This document shows, piece after piece, positions 52,309 through 63,100 of a DNA stretch of 64,000 nt. Numbering within the stretch: position 1 is the stretch's first letter; each line of letters starts with the position of its first letter. The notes under the pieces are model-generated. The model searched no databases. It saw nothing but the letters and a program-made list of their open reading frames with translations, and was not told the DNA's origin. The translations under genes were made by a program, and so were the position numbers. This DNA is from Larix kaempferi. Lineage: Eukaryota > Streptophyta > Pinopsida > Pinales > Pinaceae. The stretch spans positions 5,693,001 to 5,757,000 of the forward strand of contig BSBM01000865.1 of NCBI GenBank assembly GCA_027924585.1, in the 5' to 3' direction.

Positions 52309-53038
52309 GTGGCGGAGGAGAAGACACTTAATTAAGGCTCCCATTCCAGATCAACTACTAGCAGATTGGTTTACGAATTCTCTCATCCCTCACATAGCTC
52401 GAGACCTCTCCATGGGCGGTGCCATCACTGAAGAACAAGCTATTGCTCGTGCCCATTACCTAGACTTGGTCTATCCCCAATCGGGCACCCTGTTTGAGAT
52501 TCTTCCCAACGCACCCCACGACACTTATGACCCCACAAAACATCCTAAGGGACCCCAAAATGATGGCATCATTGGATCCCTTACCACCCAGCCTGCTGGA
52601 TCATCAAACCTTCATGGTTCCTCCCCATTACCAACTCAAGCTAGGCACAACATCGCCAAGTCGACCACTCCTGCTGTAACTGAAGAGGTGAATTCTGTCC
52701 AATTAGCTTCATCTCAGAAGTTCGGAGGTAAGAAGAAGAACAAGGGGAAACCTAAGAATTCTCTCACCCAGCAGGAACAAGAAAGCACTCCTGATGACAC
52801 CAAACAGAAACGGAAATTAAAATTTCCTTGTTTACTGTGTGGAGATGATCATTTTTCCAAAGAGTGTCCCCATAGAGATGAAGTCCAAAAGTTTCTTAGG
52901 GGTAAACCAACTCCCGCAGTCGTCAACGATCCGTTTCCCACTCAAAATCAGAAAATGATTGCTCAAACCCCCCAGCCCAGGGGGAACCATCCAATACTGC
53001 GCATGTTCTCATGGTATGTAACGAGACGATCAATTTGA
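52247..53038 (+). pseudogene. Gypsy-3 gag domain, second part, with zinc knuckle
   Basis: Continues gag in the next phase: LLTSLRQNTATHIS, HEWRRRRHLIKAPIPDQLL, EEQAIARAHYLDLVYPQSG. A Lys-rich linker (KFGGKKKNKGKPKN) leads to the knuckle CLLCGDDHFSKEC. It ends shortly after the DPFPTQNQ stretch; then ~280 bp with stops precede the protease in the same phase. Confidence 0.9.
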
Positions 53039-53323
53039 ACACTCGCTTGCGATCATACAATCTAGTCTTTTCGAAAGAACCTGTTGGAAGTAATACTGAA
53101 AAAGCTTCCAACTCCAAACTTGATGTCACTATAACGTTAGCTTCTCTCACCATTGAAAAGCCATCCTAATGCTCGAGCAACACAAAATTACAATATTGTA
53201 TAGGACTTGGGACAAGGCCTTTGCACCATGTCTACCCTGGAAGTTTTGTAGATTTGTCTTAATCAACGCAAAACTCTCCTCGCAGTAATCGGTGTAGTTG
53301 ACCCTGATTCTTCGAATACCATC

Positions 53324-54097
53324 ATGTTCCGACTTGACTACTTCAAGCCGAGGCTTTCCCATCAGCTCACATTCCAAGTAGCTACGAACATTGCTTGGAA
53401 AATTGTCCATCATTCCATTTTGGACGAAGGCACCTCTACTTCTGTCATGTTGATCACTTGTTGGAGAGCCATAGGCTCTCCCAAATTGAATCGTTCTCCT
53501 ACCACATTGAGAGCATTTGATGGGCGTGGCTTTCAACCTCATGGGCTCCTACAAGCTCTCACAGTTGAGTTGGGAAAAAATACTGTAACCATTAATGTGG
53601 AAGTGGTCTCGACCCCGATAGATTATAATCTCTTGCTTGGTCGCAATTGGTTTTATGCCATGCAGGCAGTAGCCTCTTCAGTCTTCCGTGTAGTACAATT
53701 TCCCCACCAAGGACGAATTGTTACTGTTGACCAACTAGATTGTTGCACACTGGACACTACTACTCATCCTGGTGACCATGTTCCTTCCATTGGACAAACG
53801 TCAAAACAGTATGAGAGTATAGGGGTTGGCCTTTTGAAAGATTCTTCTCTCATGGGCGTTTTTCCAATTTTGGACCCCCCTAATCATGTTGCCTCGGTGA
53901 ACATGATCTCCACAGAGATTTCATCTCACTCCACTGATAGTTGGCTTGTACCCGATGAAGCCACAACACACCTGATTGGAGACGCAATGTCTCTTTCACC
54001 CACTGAATGTATACGAGGCTATCCAGTCAGCACCAGAGAACCACTTAGCTATGGCTCCCCCATCCTGTTCTCTATGATTGACATCATCTCTACCTAA
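53324..54097 (+). pseudogene. Gypsy-3 protease
   Basis: The protease motif is ILDEGTSTSVM, followed by PTTLRAFDGRGFQPHG and the second half NLLLGRNWFYAM. Gypsy-2 has the same DEG form, so the missing Ser/Thr is a lineage trait and not damage. The region after residue 150 is the variable linker to RT. A frameshift near 54085 joins it to the next ORF. Confidence 0.9.
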
Positions 54098-55448
54098 TCT
54101 CTTACTTTGGAATTTTCATTCAGACGAGTCCATCATGGAAGTTATGAATGTTGATGATGGCCCGTGGGATGACCTTCACCATAGGTCATCTTTTCTCCCC
54201 CCTTTGGAGTACATAGAGGACAACATTAGCACCATCTTTTCACCAGATGTCTACCCGTTCCCTCACTCCCCCATACTTACATGTCTGTTAGACACTAAGG
54301 GAAACTTGGCCAACATTGAGCCTACCACCCTAGTAGACATCTTGGTAAAACCTAGTGTAGTGGAACACATTCGCATAGGCCAGAAGTGTTCCCCTGAAGA
54401 AATAGCTATTGGTACAGCCTTATTTAAGCGATTTCGAGACATATTCGCTTTGTCCTATGAGGAGATGCCTAGGATAGGCCCCACGATTGTTTATCATGAA
54501 ATAAAAACCTATCCCGACGTCAAACCTATAGGTCAAAAGTTGCGACTGGCACACCCCAGGAAAGCTGTAGTGATCAAGGTAGAGATTGAAAAGCTCTTAA
54601 AGGCTGGCTTCATCTATCCTGTCCCGTTGACAGATTGGGTCTCAAACGTCGTCCCTATGAACAAAAAGCAGGGTACCATTCGCATCTGTGTTGATTATCG
54701 GGACCTTATCAAGGCTTGTACAAAGGACAACTACCCGACCCCGTTCATTGACCAGATTATCAACAATTGTGCCGGAAGTGTCATCTTTTCATTCATGGAT
54801 GGTTTTTCCGGTTACAACCAGATTGAGATCAACCCAGCCGACCAACATAAGACCGCTTTAATCTGTCCTTGGGGGATGTTTGCATACCTTAAACTCCCGT
54901 TTGGCCTTAAAACCGTTGGCGCCACATTCCAGCGGACCATGTTGTATGCCTTCCATAAAATTAAGGACTTTGTGGAACCTTACCTAGACGATCTCCCTGC
55001 TCATTCAAAGCAGCGTGAGTTCCACATGGATCATCTGACGACCATCTTCCTTAGATGCAGACGGTGCAATATCTGTCTGAATCCTCATAAGTGTATCTTT
55101 TGCGTTGAGTCTAGATGCCTCTTAGGGTTCATTGTCTCGAAGGATGGGATCTGCATCAATCCCTTAAAAGTGGAGGCCATTGTCAACCTACCACCTCTGA
55201 CCGACGTGACGGAACTTCAAAGTATCCAAGGGAAGGAGACTTATCTAAGGCGTTTTTTATGTAACTTCGCGGAGAAGACTAAGGGGTATATGAAACTGCT
55301 TAAGAAGGACATCCCATTCATTTGGGATGATCAAGCTCAGAAATCCTTCGACAGCATCAAACATGCCATCACGCAGCCAAATTATTTCCGAGATTACATC
55401 TTATATCTCATGGATTTTGCTACCACTATCGCCATGGTTTTGGTATAG
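54078..55448 (+). pseudogene. Gypsy-3 reverse transcriptase
   Basis: A 456-codon stretch with the whole RT: AGFIYPVPLTDWVSNVV, GTIRICVDYRDL, FMDGFSGYNQIEI, WGMFAYLKLPFGL, and the catalytic VEPYLDDLPAHS with both aspartates. The connection LLGFIVSKDGI follows, then the start of RNase H (DYILYLMDFATTIAMVLV), where the first catalytic Asp motif is degenerate as in Gypsy-2. It ends at TAG for a Gln (VLVQED in Gypsy-2). Confidence 0.92.
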
Positions 55449-55601
55449 GAGGATCAAAATGCCCAGGAAAATGTAATATACTATGCGAGTAAGGGTCTCA
55501 TTGACACTAAAACTAGAGATTCACATGTTGAGAAGCTTGCTCTCGCAGCAATCATTGCCATCCAAAAGTTCTGACACTATATCCTGCTCCACACCACCAC
55601 C

Positions 55602-56204
55602 ATGATTGCAGACTTGAACCCCATGTACCACGTATTGACACGTCAGGTGCTTGGGGGAAAGTACTCACACTGGATTGTGGTACTGCAAGAATTTGACCTT
55701 CTTTTCGAGAAATCCAAGTCTAAAAAGTCTTTAGTGTTTGTTGAGCTTATTTGTGACCTTTCCCGTCTTGATGTAGAAGTTGAGCACAATGATTCTTTTC
55801 CAGATGAATTGTTGTTTCTCATCAGTACGACTGATCCGTGGTATGGAGATATTTCATTATATCTCCAAACCCAATGCTTCAACCCTCAACTATCTCATGA
55901 CAACCATTGTAGAATACATCAACATGTGAAGTATTATCTGATCATCAGTGATACTTTGTACTGTCGTGGCATCGATTCAATTCTTCAACGTTGTCTAACT
56001 CACGATGAGGCTGAATGCATTCTGAATGACTGTCATGTTGGGGCGTGTGGCAGTCACCTCTCTGGGATGGCTACAACCCATAATATTTTTGACGCAGTAT
56101 ATTATTGGCCTACTATCTTCAACACTTCCATACGAAGAAGCACACCCATACCACCCCGTTACACCGGTTGTTTCCGTGGGCCCCTTTGCAAAATGGGGCA
56201 TTGA
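55602..56204 (+). pseudogene. Gypsy-3 native RNase H and start of integrase
   Basis: The frame continues from 55449, with a TGA near 55572 for the Arg of QKFRHYI. It holds IADLNPMYHVL and SHWIVVLQEFDLLFEKSKS, then the integrase N-terminal His pair (CHVGACGSHLSGMATT, VYYWPTIF). The CxxC half of the zinc finger, present in Gypsy-2 as CPPC, is deleted here, and the last codons are out of frame. Confidence 0.88.
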
Positions 56205-57042
56205 TTTTATTCATTGTAAGCCTACCTCGGTCGGGGGGCATAGTTACATCATTGTAGCCGTGGATTACTTCACAAAGTGGGCCGAGGCAATGCCTACATA
56301 CCAAAATGACGACAAAACTGCCGCGCTCTTCATGTTCAATCATGTAATAGCGCGGTTTGGAGTTCCGCAAGCGATAGTTATCGACCATGGTTCTCACTTT
56401 CAAAACCATATGGTTGATGAAATCAGTCATAGATTCGGTTTTCGTCATGAAAACTCAACACCCTACTGCCCGCAGTCCAATGGAAAGGTCAAGGCCATTA
56501 ACAACGCCTTGAAAACTATGGTACAAAGGATGGTAGGTACACATAAGTCCAACTGGAATAATATGCTCTTTTCAGCACTATGGGCCTACAGAACTTCCGT
56601 TAAAACTGCCACAGGTTTCACTCCCTTTCAACTAGTGTATGGATTGGAGGTTGTCCTTCCCATAGAGTGCGAAATTCTGTCTCTACAACTTGTTGTCGAA
56701 CTTCTTCCTAACACTACTGCCGAGGAAGAACGTTTCCTGTACTTAGAAAAACTCGACGAGTCCCACCGAGATGTCACTCTTGCTAACGAAGCACACAAGA
56801 AATGCATCAAAGATCAATACGACAAGTCAGTTGAACCTCGGATTTTCAACGAGGGTGACCTGGTCCTCACATATGACCAGAAACATGACAAACTAGGGGT
56901 AGGAAAGTTTGAGTCCATGTGGCATGAACCTTACATTATCAAATGTGTTTTGGAAAAAGGAGCTTATGAGCTTGAAGATTATGACGGAATATCTTTGGGT
57001 GAACCCCGTAATGGGATTTACCTAAAGAGGTACTATGCATGA
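56026..57042 (+). pseudogene. Gypsy-3 integrase core and C-terminus
   Basis: The true coding part starts at about 56140 (HPVTPVVSVGPFAKWGIDF). The first catalytic Asp (GIDFIHC) and the second (VIDHGSHF) are kept; the glutamate is replaced by lysine (SNGKVKAINN instead of NGQVEAIN), which kills strand transfer. The C-terminal module (YIIKCVLEKGAYELED) and the ending NGIYLKRYYA match Gypsy-2, so the stop at 57040 is the natural end. Confidence 0.92.
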
Positions 57043-57126
57043 TCCTGTCATGCATAGACTTTCTTGTATATATTGTACATGGCATGTTTGTGTGTTTTAT
57101 GTGTGGTGTGACATGCTTGTTTTTTA

Positions 57127-57594
57127 GTGTCTTTAGATCTTGTTTCCGCTTCTTATACCATGTTTTGTCTACGTGTGCATATGGAAACGTGCTACGGATT
57201 CGTGGGTGGTGCCAACCGACATACCTGTAACCTTGCTTCGGCAGCTTGGGTACTGTATTCCCCAACAGGCGAGCTCATCAGCTCAGGAGGAAGTTTCCTT
57301 GGATTTGCAACCAACAATGCCGCAGAGTATCTGGAGGTAGTTGGGACCTTAACCGATGCTATTTCCTTGGGTATGAACCACATTGTCATCCACATGGATT
57401 CTCAACTAGTGGTTTCCCATCTCAATCGGGTCTACACTATCCGTGATCCTACCCTACTCCGTCTCTTTAGACGAGTTCATCTCCTGGAAATATCATTTGA
57501 ATCCATTCAATACCTGCACATTCCACGAGAGTTAAACATAGTTGCTGACTCAATGGCCAACTTTGTTCTAGATTGGTACATCGCACACACATAA
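57127..57594 (+). pseudogene. Gypsy-3 second (archaeal-type) RNase H
   Basis: It matches the Gypsy-2 domain over its whole length (ASAAWVLYSPTGELISSG, VVSHLNRVYTIRDPTLLRLF). The first catalytic residue is lost: FVGGANR where Gypsy-2 has FVDGASR. AEYLEV and HMDSQLVVSHL keep the Glu and second Asp. As in Gypsy-2 it follows the integrase stop in the same phase after about 85-120 bp, so the arrangement is ancestral to both. The first ~24 codons are probably not part of the domain. Confidence 0.85.
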
Positions 57595-57878
57595 TACTCA
57601 TAATAAGTAAAAGCATTCACAACATGTAAATAACACACTGTATAAAAGAAAAGCATATAAAAAAGATCGCATCATTATTTTGGAACACATAATGTATAAA
57701 TCACCGGATTGTCTGTGTATATATATATATATAATCTCAAAAAGGTAGTGTTGATACAAAAGTCTAAAGCACGACGGATTTCAGTAAGTCTCTACAAAAT
57801 ATGAAGCTTCGCAGCTTTCAGTAGTACAAAATTTGAGGCCTCTAAGCTCTCAGTACACACACAATAACAACATATGGC
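57595..57878. other. Spacer between second RNase H and antisense gene of Gypsy-3
   Basis: AT-rich with a (TA)n run at 57720-57733; nothing else is recognised. The two convergent genes end here tail to tail. Confidence 0.5.
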
Positions 57879-58194
57879 CTATCGCCTGGCCCGTACAACC
57901 CTAGGAGGTCTAGCAGCCCTAGCCTGCTGAGTCTGAAAATAGTTGAATGCTCTCACAACCCTGCGAAGCAGCGCATTGAAGCACATAGTAGCTCCAACCA
58001 TGTGTACCTGCATGGGCCGCAGAACCTCATCTACCGACGGCTCAGGAATGTCTAATGTCAACCCACTCAGGTTGTAATAGACTCTATCCATATTCGCGAT
58101 GGAAGCATGCACATCCAGACCCACAACTACTCCCTCCCCTCTCTCTCTCTCCTAGCCAGAAGAGAGGTCCTGATAGGTCATACAGGTCCCACAT
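57879..58194 (-). pseudogene. Gypsy-3 antisense gene, last exon
   Basis: After the acceptor the frame reads D-V-G-P-V and meets a TGA, very like Gypsy-2 (D-R-G-P, then TAG). The open piece from 58124 (MGLDVHASIANMDRVYY) contains VDEVLRPMQVHMV and LLRRVVRAFNYFQTQQ, aligned with the Gypsy-2 last exon, and ends in an Arg-rich tail. Early stops just after the intron in both copies may mean a slightly different acceptor is used in live elements. Confidence 0.55.
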
Positions 58195-58284
58195 CTGCAC
58201 ACACATGTTGTTCATCCATCAACACTATATCAAAAAATTATAAATGCACAAAACTTAAAAATTACAAGGGTCATTTGTTCTTAC
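58195..58284 (-). other. Predicted coding intron of the Gypsy-3 antisense gene
   Basis: On the minus strand donor CTCA|GTAAGA and acceptor GTGTGCAG|ATG bound 90 bp. It lies at the same codon as the Gypsy-2 intron. The duplicated block carries a second donor, CTCG|GTAAGA, at 58718. Confidence 0.7.
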
Positions 58285-59080
58285 TGAGGTCTCCCCATGC
58301 TGCTCCCTCTGGTAGTGGTAAGTCCGGGTCATCTCTGAAGTCCGTGCCACTATATGGGAAATCCTCCACCATCAGTAACTAGCCCTCCATCCAAGTGAAG
58401 AACTCACGAGGGCATCCAATAATAGGGCCCCCACCATGTTGGGCCATCACATCAGTCCACTTGGCCATGTGAGGATCTCTAGGATCCCTGTCCTCCAGTG
58501 GTACCTGAGGACATAAAAGAGGAACCCGTTCCAGTAAGAACGAGATCACTATCGATCCATAGCCAAAATTTTTGAGCTCTCCCTGCCAACACTTTGTCAG
58601 CTGAGTTCACATGTTTGCGAGGACCCCCTCGCACTAGTTAAAGATTGTCCATCAGCACTATATCAAAAAAATTATAAAAGCACAAAACTTAAAAAGTACA
58701 AGGGTCATTTGTTCTTACCGAGGTCCCCCCATGTTGCTCCCTCTGACAGCGGAAAGTCCGGGTCATCTCTGAAGTCCATGCCACTATATGGGAAATCCTC
58801 CACCATCAGTAACTATCCCTCCAGCCAAGTGAAGAACTCACGAGGGAATCCAATAATAGGGCCCCCACCATGTCGGGCCATCACATTGGTCCACCCGGCC
58901 ATGTGAGGATCTCTAGGATCCCTGTCCTTCAGTGGTACCTGAGGATGTAAAAGAGGAACCCGTTCCAATAAGAACAAGATCACTATCTATCCATAGCCAA
59001 ACTGTTTGAGCTCTCCCCACTGACACTTTGTAAGCTGAGCTCGCATGTTTGCGAGGAACCCCTCGCACCAGTTAAAGATC
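58213..59080. repeat. 434-bp tandem duplication inside the Gypsy-3 antisense gene
   Basis: 58213-58646 and 58647-59080 share nearly all bases (for example CTATATGGGAAATCCTCCA and GAGGATCTCTAGGATCC in both). Each holds the end of the main exon, the splice donor and part of the intron. Confidence 0.92.
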
Positions 59081-59570
59081 GTTAGAGACATACAGTCCTC
59101 CACATGAAGCATCTGTTCCCTGGTGGTTAAGTGAGGAGCTTGGCTCCTGCCATCCTCGTAATGGTGAATAGTATGGCACGTAATAGGCGTTCCTCTACAT
59201 CTTTAATGGGAATATTCCCACTAGATGCACAAGTATTTGGAACACAATGCTGCTGGATCATATCATCCACAGTCCGATCACTCCCACCTGATCCAGTAAG
59301 TAGCACGTTGTCCCCTTTTCGGGACAATATGGTTAGAAAATAGATGTCCTCGAAATCTATGGTAAGCTCATGCTCACCGATCACAAAGTATTGCTGGGCC
59401 GCATCCTAGCATCGGAGCATGTGAGTCAATAGTGGGATTTGGGGTCTCATCCCATGGACTCAGAAGAACTTGAGGATCCCACAGTTCCTCAATGCTTCTA
59501 CATACCATGGGTTGTTTGCAACTTGTTCATCATCCAACTCATGTTCCTGTTCTCGCCATTCCAGAACCAT
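58285..59570 (-). pseudogene. Gypsy-3 antisense gene, main exon (decayed)
   Basis: From the ATG at 59570 the protein aligns with Gypsy-2: MVLEWREQEHELDD, LRNCGILKFF, IGEHELTIDFEDIYFLTIL, LRAILFTITRMAG, then in another phase IFNWCEGFLANMRAQL and QFGY, and FPYSGMDFRDDPD before the donor. Breaks: TGA at 59460, TAG at 59406 (a Trp in Gypsy-2), a frameshift near 59140, and the 434-bp duplication. The longest intact piece is 59127-59384. The gene lies antisense between the second RNase H and the 3' LTR, as in Gypsy-2. Confidence 0.75.
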
Positions 59571-59585
59571 TTCGATGCTTGGAAC

Positions 59586-59895
59586 CTGCCAATAGGAGAG
59601 TATAAACAATGTTAGAACTTGCTTCAACCACTGGCAGTCTTTCTTTTGAGATTGGTTTGAATTTGGGGATGGACGTCACAGTCGTTGCACCCCATTTTTG
59701 CAAACAGAGAAACATTGTCACAGTCCACTTATGCGACCTTTGCGATGACTAGGTCTTGTCTCAGTTCCCAAAAAGGCCAACTACGACAAGTCGAGGACGC
59801 AATGGCCCTTCCCAAATCAAGCCAAAACCCAAAAAAATGACTGAAATTCAAAAATGTGAACCACTACGATTTTGCTAGATGAAGTTTAGGATTAC
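59586..59895 (-). other. Predicted 5'-UTR intron of the Gypsy-3 antisense gene
   Basis: Minus-strand donor GAGCAG|GTAATCC and acceptor TATTGGCAG|GTTCC bound 310 bp, ending 15 bases before the start codon. Position, size and donor context match the Gypsy-2 intron. Confidence 0.6.
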
Positions 59896-61952
59896 CTGCT
59901 CTCGACAGTGAGTGAAATGGTTGATCATAGCTCCCGGAATCGACAAGTGAATATTTGGCTCCAAATTGGCACTTCTTCTCCCAAATTGGAAAATAGAACA
60001 ATGGTGACTATGTTTGGTTTTTATTTCTATTTTCAAACAAAATAGAATATTCCTTTTTCAAATATTTGATGCCATTACGCCATTTGATATAGTTTGGATC
60101 AGTTTTATTATATTTGAACGTTCGGTTGACTATTTGACCTAGTTTTCGAGTGTGCAGGAGTTGTAAAGTGCCTTTCTACGCCATTTTCATATTGGAACGA
60201 TCATCTCAGGTATGAACGCCCCTTGTGTATTTTGTCGTTTATCTTTTCACAACGGTTCGATTTTGATTATTTTGTGATGACGAGCTTACTCTTCATTTGT
60301 TCTCATGCTCTTGAAACTATGAGAATAAGTACCGAGTTATGATTTATCTCTTTTCTGGGCTCCTTAAACTCCCACGAAAAAGGAAACACCCCAAAGTCTA
60401 TCTTTAAGCTCTTTTCAGGCTCTCAAAAAATGAAAAATATTGCCAAGTGAACTTGTCGCGTTCATGCTTGTTAAAGTATTTGAATGGTCATCTTCTTGAT
60501 GATAGTTTACCCCTTTTTCGGACCAGGGGGCACTAGTTACAAAAAATGTATACTCCAGCCAATCATGATTGGAAAAGTCCTCTCTTGCGTTGTTTTACCC
60601 TTTTCGGGTGATGAGGCTAACTTTACGAAAAAGGATCGTTGGAGTCTTCTTTAGTTCTTTTCAAACTCTCTAAATATGAAATGATGACTGAGTTTACCTT
60701 CTATGGACTCGTTAAACTCTTACATTGAAGGGCCCACCATGGGATGAACCCCTCCTATCCCAGGTTTGGAAAATATTTGGGATTGGACTCATCTATGAGA
60801 TGAGCTATACCGAGCTTCTGGTTACCCTCATCAAGCTCGTAAAAAACACATGAGGCACTCATCGTTCATGATGGGGAAAAAGGAAAGCTTTTATGTTACA
60901 CACCTTGTTAGTGGCAGTACGTAGTCATTCTTGAACATGGAACTCATCTGCATTTGCATACAACACTTGGATCATCTATTTGTCCTCGAGTTCCGCTTAC
61001 TTCCTGAGTCTTGTTACTCCTTTGATTCATTCAAAGAAAAGATTCCATCATCAGTGGCATTAGGAATTTGTGTCATACTCGTCAGGTCAATACTGCCAAG
61101 TCATGCCACGTCCATGTTCAAGAATACGTCCATCATTTATCATCTGCAATTAGTATGCCCGCCACCATGTCGGTCTACTCTGAGTCAGTCTTGCATGTTA
61201 CTGTACCATCCGATCTACTATACACATATTTTGTCATGTTTCGCGTCGATTGATGGGGGATTCATCATGGCCCTCCTTCAATGGATTCATCCTTGTCGAC
61301 ATCAACTCATCATGCAAGGATTGAATCTAGAAACCAACCAAGTACCTTGGCCCTGCATGCCTTAATGGAAGGTTACCTCGCTTTCAACATGAGTTTACAT
61401 CATTGAATCTTGGTTGAAATATTTCATCTTGCATTTGACTTCAACTCACTTATTCACGCTTGATGATATGTACTGTGATACCTTGGGAATCATTGACATC
61501 AATGGTGATCTCCCTTGCACTTGTTAACGGTTTACATCAATGACCGGTAATCAAGTGGTTTCTACCATGTTCGACGTCAAGACATTTTGTAATCACATGG
61601 ATAGATTCGTATCATTGTGGGTTCAGCTTGAAGACCCCGGGGAGTCATGTTTTACCCAGGTTGTGATGGATTTTGTATTGAGTCATATTACACGGATCCA
61701 CTTTTGTATTGGTCGTGGCTGTGTTATCATCTCATCATGGATCTACGCTTGTTTCTAGTAGCCATGATTGTGTTCAGTCAGTCATTACTACCATGGATTT
61801 GCAATGTATTGGTTGGAAGCCATGTTGTGAGTCATTTGAGACTGTATATTTAGAGTTAGTTGTACTGCAGCAGCGTCCTTTGTCCGACAAGTCCATTGCC
61901 ATTCCATCTGTCAAAGCACTTCACCTGTCTATCTTTTCAACAAGTTCATGCT
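59896..61952. other. Long 3' region of Gypsy-3
   Basis: No convincing ORF; the open frames at 60931-61365 and 61540-61993 have no domain. From about 60230 to 60870 the CGAAAAAG/CTTTTTCG motif recurs in diverged phrases such as 'gctcttttcaggctctc', as in the matching region of Gypsy-2. Much of 61380-61960 also resembles 29400-30000 of Gypsy-2 read on the other strand (for example 'catggatagattcgtatc' and 'atcattgacatcaa'). Confidence 0.55.
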
Positions 61953-61965
61953 TTGGGGGGCATTC
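61953..61965 (+). other. Polypurine tract of Gypsy-3
   Basis: TTGGGGGGCATTC abuts the TGTTACACC start of the 3' LTR; nearly the same tract as in Gypsy-2. Confidence 0.85.
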
Positions 61966-62872
61966 TGTTACACCTAAAATATTCCCATCATAAGATTCAG
62001 TGTATACACCCCTGGAGTTACCTTGTTTGAGTGATTGAATTGGAAGCATTTGTACCCATTTGTACTAGGTTTTGAGAGGTTGTCGTAGGTTGCACTCATG
62101 CAACATGCGATGCCGCACCTTGCTCCATTACAGGGTGCAACGAAGTCAGTTATATGGAAAAAATAGCTTCTTCGAGCTCCTTCTCGAAGCTTGCTGACTT
62201 GGAACCCTATCCCTGACCTCTTGGGAGAGTTGGCACTCGATTCCTAACACCTTGGAAAGATCCCTTAACCCTCTCCCATCATATCTCAACCTATCCTATC
62301 CATACCCTATCCACTTAATCCTCTGTAAATGAAGCTCACTCCAATTCTAAGGGGAGGAATTCTATGGTACTCTCATGCTCGTGAAATGAAGCCCAATAGA
62401 CCTAACACTCTAACTTGGGGAACATCCACTTCTCTCTAGGAGCTTTGGCATGGCTTGTCGGAAGGAGCTTGCAACGTTAAGGAAATGGTTGTGATCCTAT
62501 TTTCTATTGTACTTCTCCACTCTTCAATACAGTTAATATAATTTCTTTCCATAAGTATTGTCTCTTGATGATGTTTAGAGCTTTCCTCCGTAACTGTTAG
62601 CTTAGATCTATCATATGAAATGTATGCTTTCACTTTCCGTGGTCTGTCATATGTTCAACAGGGTTTAGCTAGTTGCAATCTGGCAGCGCTGGAGCATTGA
62701 ATCAACGGAGGAGAAAGAGATCTACAAATCTAAGGTAAATGATCTACTCTTACATTTGTACCTCTATATGATCTAGGAAAGTATTTTATGTTCTGTCCTA
62801 TTTGTTCTAGACTTACGTTAAGCTAGGGAGAACAGGCCTTGAGTCCGCTCTCGGTATATTGTCCACAAAACA
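61966..62872 (+). repeat. 3' LTR of Gypsy-3
   Basis: 907 bp aligned with 47078-47982 from end to end. By eye several percent of positions differ, so the insertion is not recent. It ends CCACAAAACA, followed by TGAAG. Confidence 0.93.
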
Positions 62873-62877
62873 TGAAG
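62873..62877. repeat. Target-site duplication of Gypsy-3, right copy
   Basis: TGAAG, exactly as at 47073-47077; after it the RepX LTR goes on with TATTTAGAAATTTTCC. Confidence 0.93.
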
Positions 62878-63100
62878 TATTTAGAAATTTTCCAAGCCTA
62901 TAATAGCTACATTAATGTGTCCTATTACACCTCAATCCACTCTAGGCACAGTTTGAAACCATTGGGGATCATTTGGGACAATTTGGGGCTTCACTAGTCC
63001 AAGTTTCGAAAATTGACTAAATTGGAAAATTTTTCAAATTGGAGACATTATAGTGGTATCAGAGCATGGTCCTTGCATCTGTGGTATCAAATTGGGGACA
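62878..63100 (+). repeat. RepX 3' LTR, second piece, with an extra primer-site copy
   Basis: It matches 20542-20567 plus 26797-26943 up to the LTR end (GGAGACA at 63045), but then goes on through TTATAG, TGGTATCAGAGC and 17 further interior bases. These lie next to the 5' LTR at 26944-26978 and should not follow a 3' LTR. It then closes with CAAATTGGGGACA, the LTR end again, at 63100. Confidence 0.75.

Larger units (their letters stand above)
47078..62872 (+). mobile_element. Gypsy-3: Ty3/Gypsy Tat-type element, relative of Gypsy-2
   Basis: LTRs of 905 and 907 bp, TSD TGAAG, a PBS-like site, and the domain order Gag head - gag - PR - RT - RH - INT - second RNase H, followed by an antisense gene, a long 3' region and a GGGGGG PPT. 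Protein motifs align with Gypsy-2 throughout, but this copy has several frameshifts (about 50895, 51400, 52240, 54085, 56120) as well as stops. It is inserted in the RepX 3' LTR. Confidence 0.95.
19683..63100 (+). mobile_element. RepX: old Gypsy-like element carrying three nested insertions
   Basis: Two copies of one LTR family enclose a weakly coding interior. The 5' LTR remains are 19683-20567 plus 26802-26943, the 3' LTR is 45116-47077 plus 62878-63100, and interior pieces are 26944-28382 and 43682-45115. A Met-type PBS follows the 5' LTR, and a GGGAAGGGAGG tract precedes the 3' LTR. Only a gag-like fragment and odd ORFs are left and no pol is seen, so it resembles a large non-autonomous derivative (LARD). 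Copia-2, Gypsy-2 and Gypsy-3 are inserted in it, each with a TSD; one uninterrupted LTR copy confirms each empty LTR site. Confidence 0.82.
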
